Below, piece by piece: positions 52,674-60,494 of a stretch of DNA of 64,000 bases. The notes below the pieces were generated by a model, which saw nothing but the letters and a program-made list of their open reading frames with translations, made no database searches and was not told the DNA's origin. The stretch comes from Methanolapillus africanus. Lineage in GTDB: Archaea; Halobacteriota; Methanosarcinia; Methanosarcinales; Methanosarcinaceae. The number at the start of each line of letters is the position of its first letter. Positions within the stretch are counted from its first letter, which is position 1. The stretch is from contig NZ_JAWDKD010000020.1 of the NCBI RefSeq assembly GCF_032714475.1, forward strand, positions 60,093-124,092. The letters are read 5' to 3'. The position numbers and the translations under genes are program-made.

Positions 52674-53972
52674 ATGGAACTTCAATTTTTAGGCGCTTGC
52701 CGTGACATCGGCCGCTCCGGGATTCTTGTCAACGGAGAAATTCTTTTCGACTACGGCATTAAAGTCGGCGAGGTCACCGAATATCCGTCCGGCTCCGTTT
52801 TTCCGAAAGCCGTATTCGTTTCTCACGGACATTTGGACCATGCCGGCGCGATTCCGGGACTTGTTCGTTATATGCCGGCGCCGCGGTTTTTTATGACGCC
52901 CCCAACGGCATCGCTTTCAGAAATGCTGGCGCGGGACACGCTCAAAATCGCCGCTGCCGACGGCGACTTTTGTCCGTTTATGGAAGACGATCTGCCCACT
53001 CTTTTTCGGCAAACAACTGAGATTGACCCCGGAAAATCATTTGATTTATCCGAATATGACGAATTGAACTTGAATATGGATTATAAAGTCCGTTTCTTTG
53101 ACGCCGGCCATATTCCGGGCGCGTCTTCCATCTTTTTGAAGGAAAAAATGGGCGACGGCAAAAGCGTTTATTACACCGGCGACGTCAACCACCAAGACAC
53201 GCGTTTGGTCGGAAAAGCCACAGAAGCCGCGCACGCCGACGTGCTCATCATCGAAAGCACCTATTTCGGGCGCGACCATCCGCCCCGCGCGGAAACCGAA
53301 AAGCGGTTTATCGAAGACATTTATGAAACCATCAACCGGGGAGGTTCTGTTCTGATTCCGGCATTTGCGATCGGACGGACGCAGGAAATTCTGATGTTGC
53401 TGCACGCCAACGGTATTTCTCCGTACATCGAAGGCATGGGCGTTGAAGCTTACAACCGCTTGATTCGATTCCCAAACTATTTGCGCGACAAAAAAGAATT
53501 GGTAGAAGCGTTTCAAAGCGCGATTAATCTGCAGCAAAAAGACAAAATTAAATCCGGCGGACACCACCGTCATGCGCCGCTGCATGGTTCCGTTATTTTG
53601 ACGACGTCAGGCATGCTGGAAGGCGGACCGGCGCTTTATTATTTGGAAAAATTGAAAAACGACCCGCGGTCCCGGCTGATGTTTACCGGATATCAAGCGG
53701 AAGGAACAAACGGACGGCAAATCTTGAATTCCAAGTTCTTTGAAAAAGACGGCAAAATTCACCACATCAATATGCAAGTCAACCGATATGATTTTTCGGC
53801 GCACTCCGGCGATAAAGATCTCAAAAAGTTTGTGAAAAGCTTTTGCAAAAACGGAACGGAGAAGGTGTTCTGCGTTCATGGGGAAAACACGGAAGAATTC
53901 GCAAAATGGGTTGAAGAAAATGTCGGCGTTGAGGCGTTTGCGCCGGAAATAGGGGATAAGTTTGTGATTTAA
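52674..53972 (+). CDS. Archaeal beta-CASP ribonuclease (aCPSF2-like)
   Basis: 432 residues. The metallo-beta-lactamase motif VSHGHLDHAG near 53-62, further metal ligands in DAGHIPGASS and YTGDVNHQDTR, and the beta-CASP part with ESTYFGRDHPPRAETEKRF, PAFAIGRTQEIL, GMLEGGPALYYL and DFSAHSGDKDL. No KH domains at the N-terminus, so it belongs to the aCPSF2 group rather than aCPSF1. The archaeal enzymes are exo/endoribonucleases in RNA processing and 3'-end formation. Single-gene unit after the A element. Confidence 0.9.
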   Translation: MELQFLGACRDIGRSGILVNGEILFDYGIKVGEVTEYPSGSVFPKAVFVSHGHLDHAGAIPGLVRYMPAPRFFMTPPTASLSEMLARDTLKIAAADGDFCPFMEDDLPTLFRQTTEIDPGKSFDLSEYDELNLNMDYKVRFFDAGHIPGASSIFLKEKMGDGKSVYYTGDVNHQDTRLVGKATEAAHADVLIIESTYFGRDHPPRAETEKRFIEDIYETINRGGSVLIPAFAIGRTQEILMLLHANGISPYIEGMGVEAYNRLIRFPNYLRDKKELVEAFQSAINLQQKDKIKSGGHHRHAPLHGSVILTTSGMLEGGPALYYLEKLKNDPRSRLMFTGYQAEGTNGRQILNSKFFEKDGKIHHINMQVNRYDFSAHSGDKDLKKFVKSFCKNGTEKVFCVHGENTEEFAKWVEENVGVEAFAPEIGDKFVI

Positions 53973-54078
53973 TTTTCAGATTTTCTTTTTCCTCCTCTTT
54001 TTCCTTCTCTTCCTTTTCATTTTTTAATTTTCATATTTTTAATTTTATTTTTTAAATCTTGGGTCAGATAATTTTCAA

Positions 54079-54675
54079 TTATTCCGTCCACAAATACTTG
54101 TATTTGTCCAAAAACGCATACTGTTCTTGTTCCCGTTCCCGCTTGTAAATCATGGCGGCCGGATGGAATATTTTTAAAAGCATTTTACCGTCTTTTGTCT
54201 TTTTGAGTTCGCCCCAGCCGACGCTTTCTCCAAATGCTTTTTCGGCTGTATTTCCGAGCAGAATGATGACGGTCGGGTTCATGAGATGCAGCTGTTCCGT
54301 CAAAAATGGGCGGCAAATCTCGATTTCCTTCGTCGTCGGCGTCCGGTTTTCCGGGGGGCGGCATTTCAGCGTGTTGATCACGGCCCAGTCGCCGTCTTTC
54401 ATTTCCATGTAATTGATCATTTTGTCGAGCAGTTTTCCGGCGCGGCCGCAGAACGGGACGCCGGTTTCGTCTTCATTTTTGCCGGGCGCCTCGCCGATAA
54501 AAACGACTTTCGGGTGGTTGGAGCCTTTGGAGATCACTTTGTTGGTGACGGTCAGGTGCAAATCACAGCGCCTGCACGCTAAAATCCGTTTGTTGAGGTC
54601 GTCGAATTCGGAATTGGTTGAACCGCCGTCTTCCTCTTCTAAAAAAGAATTTAAATCAACAGGTATAAGTTTCAT
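54079..54675 (-). CDS. udg: Type 4 uracil-DNA glycosylase (Fe-S)
   Basis: 198 residues. N-terminal Cys pair CRRCDLH near 33-39, motif 1 GEAPGKNEDETGVPFCGRAG near 61-80, Cys in INTLKCRPPENRTP near 108, and motif 2 HPAAMIY near 170. Cys ligands for the 4Fe-4S cluster are present. It removes uracil from DNA. The N-terminal 25 residues are acidic and linker-like. It is divergent from trkA. Confidence 0.92.
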   Translation of the reverse strand: MKLIPVDLNSFLEEEDGGSTNSEFDDLNKRILACRRCDLHLTVTNKVISKGSNHPKVVFIGEAPGKNEDETGVPFCGRAGKLLDKMINYMEMKDGDWAVINTLKCRPPENRTPTTKEIEICRPFLTEQLHLMNPTVIILLGNTAEKAFGESVGWGELKKTKDGKMLLKIFHPAAMIYKREREQEQYAFLDKYKYLWTE

Positions 54676-54740
54676 AAAACCAAAAAGAGTTTAAATTATA
54701 TATATTAACACTTCATATAGAAAGCACTTCAGCCTCAATC

Positions 54741-54753
54741 ATTCTTTATATAT
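54741..54753 (+). promoter_or_regulatory. TATA box for trkA
   Basis: attctttatatat, about 36 bases before the ATG; GACGGAGAAATCTTTC supplies the ribosome site. Confidence 0.45.
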
Positions 54754-54788
54754 TTTTAGTTATAAAATTCCAGACGGAGAAATCTTTC

Positions 54789-56129
54789 ATGAAAGTCATT
54801 GTTGTCGGCGCCGGTGAAGTCGGTTACAACATTGCGAAAATTATGTCCGAAAAGAATGACGTGATCGTCATTGAAAAGGACACGGAGCGTGCGGCTCGCG
54901 CCAACGAGCTCGACGTCGGAATTGTTGTCGGGAACGGCGCGAACGTCGATCTCCTCAAAAAATTACCCTCTTTTGATTTATTTGTCGCCGTCAGCAGCAA
55001 CGACGAAATCAACATCTTGGCTTGTTTGGCCGCCAAAGCCGTGTCCAAGGGAAAAGCCAAAACGATTGCACGTGTCAGCAACCCCGATTATATTAAAAAA
55101 CCGATTTCCACCCGAACCGAAGTCGGTATCGACGTCATGGTTTGCCCGGAATTGGCATTGGCGTCTGAAATTGCGGAACTTTTGTATTTGCGCGGCGCCG
55201 TTGACGCCGAACTGTTTGCGGACGGCAAAGTGGAAATGGTCGTCTTCCAGATTTCCGAAAAGAATCCGCTCATCGGCAAACCGTTTAAGGAACTGGATAT
55301 TTCAAAACGCTGCATCATCAGCGCGCTCATGCGTCAAAGCGAAGTTATTATTCCCGGCGGCGACAGTTTTCTCATGCCGGGCGACAACGCGATCGTCATT
55401 TGTAAAACGGAAGATATCGACCACATGCAGTCCGTTTTTTCTCCGGAAGAAGAATCCGGCAAAAAGAAGCGGAAGAAAATTTTGCTCATCGGCTGCGGCG
55501 ACGTTGGTTTGTACTTGGCAAATCTGATTGATAAAGATCCCGATGTGGATTTAAAAATAATCGAACAAAACGAGGACCGTTGCCTGGAAATCGTGGACCT
55601 GCTCCCCAACTCGCTGATTCTCAAAGGGGACGCGACAGATATTGATTTACTCAAAGAGGAAGACGCCGGCGGTTCAAATGTCGTGGTCGCCGTCACTGAC
55701 AGCGACGAAAAAAATCTGCTGTGCGGCCTCATGACCAAACACTTCGGCGCGCAAAAAGTGATTGCCCGAACCAGTCATCCGGATTACATTCCGGTTTTTG
55801 AAATGGTGGGCGTCGATATCGCGCTCAGTACCCGCAACGCAACGATTAACGAAGTTCTCCGGCTGACGTCCGGAACCGGCATTGAAACGCTGAGGGCGGT
55901 CCCGCAGGCGAAATCCGAAATATTGGAGTATCACGCCACCGAAAAATCAAAAATTGTCGGGACGCCGCTTAAAAATCTGGATTTTCCCAAAGACGCCATT
56001 ATCAGCATGGTGGTCCGCGGCGACGAACAAATCGTCCCGAACGGAAACCTGGTTATTCAGCCGGAAGACCGGGTGATTTTATTTTCAAAACCGGAAGCTT
56101 ATTCCAAGTTGAGTAAGCTGTTTAAGTAA
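54789..56129 (+). CDS. trkA: Trk potassium uptake regulator TrkA
   Basis: 446 residues. Two RCK_N + TrkA_C units: unit 1 opens VIVVGAGEVGYNIAKIM and unit 2 (after KKRKKILLIG near 230) opens LIGCGDVGLYLANLI; both have a C-terminal ligand-binding domain (FKELDISKRCIISALM; LKNLDFPKDAIISMVV). Binds NAD(H)/ATP and gates the TrkH channel. Next gene but one is trkH (180-bp spacer with motif C), so they work together although not tightly coupled. Confidence 0.95.
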   Translation: MKVIVVGAGEVGYNIAKIMSEKNDVIVIEKDTERAARANELDVGIVVGNGANVDLLKKLPSFDLFVAVSSNDEINILACLAAKAVSKGKAKTIARVSNPDYIKKPISTRTEVGIDVMVCPELALASEIAELLYLRGAVDAELFADGKVEMVVFQISEKNPLIGKPFKELDISKRCIISALMRQSEVIIPGGDSFLMPGDNAIVICKTEDIDHMQSVFSPEEESGKKKRKKILLIGCGDVGLYLANLIDKDPDVDLKIIEQNEDRCLEIVDLLPNSLILKGDATDIDLLKEEDAGGSNVVVAVTDSDEKNLLCGLMTKHFGAQKVIARTSHPDYIPVFEMVGVDIALSTRNATINEVLRLTSGTGIETLRAVPQAKSEILEYHATEKSKIVGTPLKNLDFPKDAIISMVVRGDEQIVPNGNLVIQPEDRVILFSKPEAYSKLSKLFK

Positions 56130-56224
56130 TTGAAAAGTTAACCCATTTAATCAAAAACAAAAGCAATTTTAAAAAGAAATGCGACATAAAGATCGAGTCT
56201 ATCGTTTCCGGTATCTTCAAAAAT

Positions 56225-56254
56225 GTGCGCCATAACGCGCGCAGGCCGGCGCAG
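56225..56254 (-). repeat. Motif C copy, minus orientation, in trkA-trkH spacer
   Basis: gtgcgccataacgcgcgcagg then ccggcgcagaaaaaaac. It is one of three copies not downstream of a gene in its own orientation. Confidence 0.65.
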
Positions 56255-56309
56255 AAAAAAACAAACAAAAAATCCATAAAATCAAAAAAGATTATTAGGC
56301 GGCCGGTTC

Positions 56310-57749
56310 ATGAACTATCACAACATTTTATCGATTATCGGAAAAGTGTTGCTCATTTTGGCCGGCGTCCAAATTCTTCCGCTGGCGGTTGCCATTTATT
56401 ACGGAGAATCCATTGTTCCGTTTGCCGTTTCAATGTTTGCGGCGCTTGTGATCGGTTATATGCTTCACCGTTTTTCAAAACCGGACAATGACGAATGGAT
56501 GATTCGTGAAAGTTACGCCGTCGTCGCGCTCAGTTGGCTTTTTTGCGCGTTTTTTTGCGCGATTCCTTTCCTGTTTGCGGGACTTTCACCGCTCAACGCT
56601 CTTTTTGAATCCATGTCCGGCGTCACCACGACCGGGTCCACAATCTTATCGGATATTGAATCTTATTCCCGAAGCATCTTATTTTGGCGCTGTTTCATTC
56701 AATGGCTCGGCGGTCTCGGTATTATTGCGCTTTTCATTGCCGTGATTCCGAAAGTCAATCTGCGCGGCCGCCAGCTTTACAAAACGGAATTTTCCGGGCC
56801 GACCGAAGACAAAATCAGCCCAAAAATCAGCAACACGGCCAAGATTTTGTGGGTGCTTTACATCGGCATCACGTTGGTTTTAGTCGTCATTTTGCTGGCG
56901 CTCAATATGTCTTTTTACGACGCTGTCGTCCACTCGTTTTCCACAATGGCCAGCGGCGGTTTTTCGCCGTACAACGACAGCATCAAGCATTTCGGCGATT
57001 TTAAAATCGAAATCGTTCTGACTGTTTTTATGCTGATTGCCGGAACGAACTTTGCACTGATTCACAAATCTTTGACAAAAAACATCCGCTACCTCTTCCG
57101 TGATGAAGAATTCAAGGCGTACATTCTGTTTTTCGCCGTCATCGTCGGTCTTCTCTCGATTCTTCTCATCCGGGACATGGATTACGGCGTTTGGGAATCC
57201 CTGCGTTATTCCGCTTTCCAGATCAGCAGCCTGATGAGCACCACCGGTTTCGTCAGCACGGATTATAATGTTTGGAGCGACGCGGCGAAAATGGTTTTAT
57301 TGTTGGCGATGTTTACCGGTTCTTGTTCCGGCTCCACGTCCGGCGGTCCGACATTTGTCCGCTGGCTGATTATCATTCGCCATTCCCGCCGGGATATTTT
57401 TAAGTTCCTGCACCCGAACGCCGTCCGCCCGATCAAATACAACGGCAAAAGCCTTCCGGAAGACCTGGTTCATTCCGTTCTCTCGTTTATGTTTCTTTAT
57501 TTGATGGTTTTCGCCATCAGCGCCGTTCTTCTCTGCATTCTCGGCTTGGATTTCGTCACTGCCGTCACGTCGTCCATCACGTCGCTCGGCAACGTTGGTC
57601 CGGCCTTCGGCGCCATGATCGGTCCGTTTGATAACTTCGGCATTCTTCCGCCATTGTCGCGCATCATTCTGATTGCCAACATGTGGATCGGCAGACTGGA
57701 ACTGTATACCGTTCTTTTGCTGTTCACGTCGGAATTTTGGAAAAAATAA
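56310..57749 (+). CDS. trkH: Trk potassium channel subunit TrkH
   Basis: 479 residues, about ten hydrophobic segments. Selectivity filter-like loops: SGVTTTGSTIL near 106-116, ASGGFSP, STTGFVSTD and TSLGNVGPA, the four P-loops of the Trk/Ktr fold, and GSCSGSTSGGPTFVRW. Forms the K+ pathway gated by TrkA. ATG 56310 follows GGCGGCCGG. Confidence 0.95.
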   Translation: MNYHNILSIIGKVLLILAGVQILPLAVAIYYGESIVPFAVSMFAALVIGYMLHRFSKPDNDEWMIRESYAVVALSWLFCAFFCAIPFLFAGLSPLNALFESMSGVTTTGSTILSDIESYSRSILFWRCFIQWLGGLGIIALFIAVIPKVNLRGRQLYKTEFSGPTEDKISPKISNTAKILWVLYIGITLVLVVILLALNMSFYDAVVHSFSTMASGGFSPYNDSIKHFGDFKIEIVLTVFMLIAGTNFALIHKSLTKNIRYLFRDEEFKAYILFFAVIVGLLSILLIRDMDYGVWESLRYSAFQISSLMSTTGFVSTDYNVWSDAAKMVLLLAMFTGSCSGSTSGGPTFVRWLIIIRHSRRDIFKFLHPNAVRPIKYNGKSLPEDLVHSVLSFMFLYLMVFAISAVLLCILGLDFVTAVTSSITSLGNVGPAFGAMIGPFDNFGILPPLSRIILIANMWIGRLELYTVLLLFTSEFWKK

Positions 57750-57800
57750 ATATTTTCATTATTGTTTTTACTTTTTTAACGCTTGTTTTTACTTTTTGTT

Positions 57801-57830
57801 TGCGTGCCGGCGCCGCGCGCGTTGTGGCAA
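57801..57830 (+). repeat. Motif C copy (degenerate)
   Basis: tgcgtgccggcgccgcgcgc then gttgtggcaa, 3' of trkH and in its orientation; the T-tract and GTTATGGC core are variant. Confidence 0.5.
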
Positions 57831-57930
57831 TCATTTCGCCGGCGGTCTGCAAAAAACGGGGATTGTTTTTTAACGGCGGTCACCTTCCCGTTTCAGATTC
57901 ATTGCAAGCGGATACCGTTTCATTGGCGAA

Positions 57931-57942
57931 TTTTTATATAGA
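57931..57942 (+). promoter_or_regulatory. TATA box for the 57964 gene
   Basis: tttttatataga; 24-25 bases upstream of the start region, so the transcript would begin at or just before the ATG (short leader). Confidence 0.45.
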
Positions 57943-57963
57943 AACAAGGTGTCTTTTTGAGGT

Positions 57964-59202
57964 ATGGAACTCACAACGATTCTTTTAGGGATCATCGGTT
58001 TTATTGTCCTGATGATTGTCGTTGCCGCCATCGGTTGGTATGTCGGCAAAAGAAAATTCAACCAACTTCACGGCGTCCAAAAGGAGCCGTCAAGCAAGGA
58101 TAAAAAGAAGAAAGAAAAGCCAAGCAAAGCCGCTCAAAAAGAGGCAAAAAAGGAATCCGCTTCCTCGGAAATGATTCCGTCCATCTCCGAAGACCCGAAA
58201 TCGGGGTCCAAAGCGGAAGAATATGCCGCCGACGATGGAAAAGTTTTGGAATGGAAACCGCCCAAAGCCGGTGAATCCGGACCGTCGGCAACAGCCGCAA
58301 CCTCAACGGTGTCCACCGCTTCCGCCGCTTCTGCCCCAACAGCCGGTTCCGCTGCAACAGCCGGTTCCGCAGCGCCTGCAGCTGCAGCCGTTGCCACAGG
58401 TGCTGCCGTCGGCGCCGCAGCCGGCGCTGCCGCGATGGCGTCCGACGATTCTTCTTCCGAATCCGCCGGCGGATCCGGTCCGGCCTCATCTCCCGATTTA
58501 TATTCTTACAAACCGTCCCGTCCGTCCGGTTCGCCGTCCTCTTATCCGTCGACCAACATTCCGAACGACCCGAACCGGGCGATGGATCCTGACGCAAAAA
58601 TCGGAATCGTGGGCTCGTCCCGGACGACCATGCCGCAAGAAGATTCCGAATTCATCGTTCCACTGAAAAAGAATGACAGCAAACCACAATCGCAATCGCA
58701 GCCGCAACAGTCGTATGCAGCTGAATCGTCTTCTTTTGACACCAAAATGGACAACGCTGCTCCGGTTTCATCGCCTTCCCGTCCGTCGGCGCCGGCCGCA
58801 AGCGCCCCGTCCAATGATATGGATGACAAGAAAAAATACAACCACAAATATGCTTACTTTGACTCCGTGATGGCGACAGATAAAGAAAATGAAGCTCACG
58901 AAGCTGAAGTGCAATCTGCCGCAGCCGTTTCGGAGCCGGAACCTGTTTCCGCTCCGGCTGCCGACAAAGCGCCGGTCACACAGGCAACGCCGACCAGCGA
59001 CGGTCCGAAAAAGACGCAGTTTATCGATGTTGATTTGTTTGAAGACGACGACGATGGTCTCCAAAACGACACCGTTGCCAGCAAATATACGTTTGACGGC
59101 GATTTCGAAGAAGAATACACATCAAAAGTCGACGACAGCAAAGATCAAAACAAAGAAGAAAAGAAAAAAGAAGGTCTGGATGACGCTGAACCCGAATACT
59201 GA
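57964..59202 (+). CDS. Single-pass membrane protein with a long disordered tail, unknown
   Basis: 412 residues. An N-terminal membrane helix (residues 5-27, LLGIIGFIVLMIVVAAIGWY) followed by a basic stretch (Lys-rich, 28-65) puts the long rest in the cytoplasm. Residues 65-300 are Ala/Ser/Pro-rich low complexity (PSATAATSTVSTASAAS...); the rest is acidic. No domain recognised. Such proteins can be scaffolds or substrates of phase-separating assemblies, but nothing supports a function here. It may relate to the Trk genes upstream only by position. Confidence 0.7.
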   Translation: MELTTILLGIIGFIVLMIVVAAIGWYVGKRKFNQLHGVQKEPSSKDKKKKEKPSKAAQKEAKKESASSEMIPSISEDPKSGSKAEEYAADDGKVLEWKPPKAGESGPSATAATSTVSTASAASAPTAGSAATAGSAAPAAAAVATGAAVGAAAGAAAMASDDSSSESAGGSGPASSPDLYSYKPSRPSGSPSSYPSTNIPNDPNRAMDPDAKIGIVGSSRTTMPQEDSEFIVPLKKNDSKPQSQSQPQQSYAAESSSFDTKMDNAAPVSSPSRPSAPAASAPSNDMDDKKKYNHKYAYFDSVMATDKENEAHEAEVQSAAAVSEPEPVSAPAADKAPVTQATPTSDGPKKTQFIDVDLFEDDDDGLQNDTVASKYTFDGDFEEEYTSKVDDSKDQNKEEKKKEGLDDAEPEY

Positions 59203-59275
59203 TTCGGGTTGGTTCATTTCTTTTTTTATTTTTTTCTTTCTTCAGTTTTTCCTTTTTTTTATTTTTCTTTTTTTT

Positions 59276-59308
59276 GCGGGCGGCATGCGCGCGCGTTACG
59301 GCGACACT
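59276..59308 (+). repeat. Motif C copy, left end of a 549-bp composite
   Basis: Long T-rich tract then gcgggcggcatgcgcgcgcg then ttacggcgacac. It faces an inverted copy at 59791-59824 across a complete class A element. Confidence 0.7.
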
Positions 59309-59349
59309 TTTTTTGTGTTTTTAAAAACTCAGGGATGGTTTTTGGAGAA

Positions 59350-59749
59350 TCAAGCAAGCCATCCCGTAAAATCAAACGCGATAGCGTTTGTATTTTACGG
59401 ATACCGCGGACATATACAATCTGAAACTGTAAACGACAAGGTGCAAATCGGATTAGGAAACAACTGTATTTTTGGAAACTGAAGGTGCAAACTGAAATCT
59501 AAAAACAGTTAACTGTAAGGTGCAAATCGGAATTTAAAAATAGTGAACTGTAGGTGCAATTGGAATTTAAAAATAGTAACCTATAGGTGCAATTGGAATC
59601 TAAAAATAGTTAACTACAGATGCAAATTGGAATTTAAAAATAGTAACCTGTAGGTGCAATCCGTATTTTCAAATCAATGTATCTTACTGATGGGAATCCG
59701 CAAAATACAGACGCAAAGCGTCTGATTTTGCGGGGTTGCTTGCTTGAAT
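59350..59749. repeat. Class A hairpin-bounded repeat element, best preserved copy
   Basis: Flank caagcaagccatccc, left hairpin 59364-59400 (CCGTAAAAT-CAAACGC/GCGTTTG-T-ATTTTACGG), about seven 33-35-bp units (aactgtaggtgcaattggaa then tttaaaaatagt) and right hairpin 59698-59733 (CCGCAAAAT-A-CAGACGC/GCGTCTG-ATTTTGCGG), then the inverted flank ggggttgcttgcttg. Units are bounded by AACTGT...ACAGTT-like sequence. No coding potential. Confidence 0.8.
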
Positions 59750-59790
59750 TATTCAAAAGCCAATCGATATTTTTATTAAACTCAAACAAA

Positions 59791-59824
59791 AATGAGTGCC
59801 ATAACGCGCGTGCACGTTGCCCGT
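59791..59824 (-). repeat. Motif C copy, right end of the composite
   Basis: aatgagtgccataacgcgcg then tgcacgttgcccgttaaaaa; inverted relative to 59276-59308. Confidence 0.65.
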
Positions 59825-59990
59825 TAAAAATCAAAAACATAATCCAACAAAATCAAAACAAAAAACAAAAGCATTTATCCGCCTTTAATCCATTTTTATT
59901 AGTCAAGTATTTATATTAACTTTCACACTTCATATTATTCCGCATCTGTCATCTTTAATTTATTTCAATTATTCATTCGGAGAGCTTCAA

Positions 59991-60398
59991 ATGCCTGTCA
60001 AAAAAATCGCGTCCGATACGCTTGATTTTATCTTGGAATCCTGCAAAGCGTCCCATCCACACGAATTCGGCGCGCTGTTGGAAGCGGACGGCGACATTAT
60101 TACCAATGTTATTTATTTGCCGGGAACGGAGGCGACCAACCAAAGCGTCAGCATCAACACATGGATGCTTCCGAATATGAGGCACGCCGGTACGGTTCAC
60201 AGCCACCCGAGCGGCGTGGCCCGCCCGTCCGAGCAGGATCTCATCTTCTTCCAAACCGGAGAAATCAACATCATCGTCGGGAGCCCGTACAAACGCAATT
60301 CCTGGAATGCTTTTGACCGCGGCGGAAATCCGATTCAAGTCGAAATTGTCGACTATGATTTTCCGGATGAAGACGACCTGATGGATGACGATTTTTAA
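59991..60398 (+). CDS. JAMM/MPN+ metalloprotease-like protein
   Basis: 135 residues. HEFGALLEAD (conserved Glu region) near 24-33 and the JAMM motif HSHPSGVARPSEQD near 70-83: H-x-H then S-x-x-D, so all zinc ligands are present. Archaeal JAMM proteins of this size remove SAMP ubiquitin-like modifiers or cut precursor proteins. The last 15 residues are acidic. It has a TATA box about 85 bases upstream (agtatttatatta, 59906-59918) and GGAGAG before the ATG. uvrC follows after 96 bases. Confidence 0.88.
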   Translation: MPVKKIASDTLDFILESCKASHPHEFGALLEADGDIITNVIYLPGTEATNQSVSINTWMLPNMRHAGTVHSHPSGVARPSEQDLIFFQTGEINIIVGSPYKRNSWNAFDRGGNPIQVEIVDYDFPDEDDLMDDDF

Positions 60399-60494
60399 GA
60401 CTACTATTATAAAAATAGAAGCAATCGAAATGATAAACATAACAAAAACGATAAAAATAACAAAAACAATATTTTTCGCATCTCTGAGGACCTT

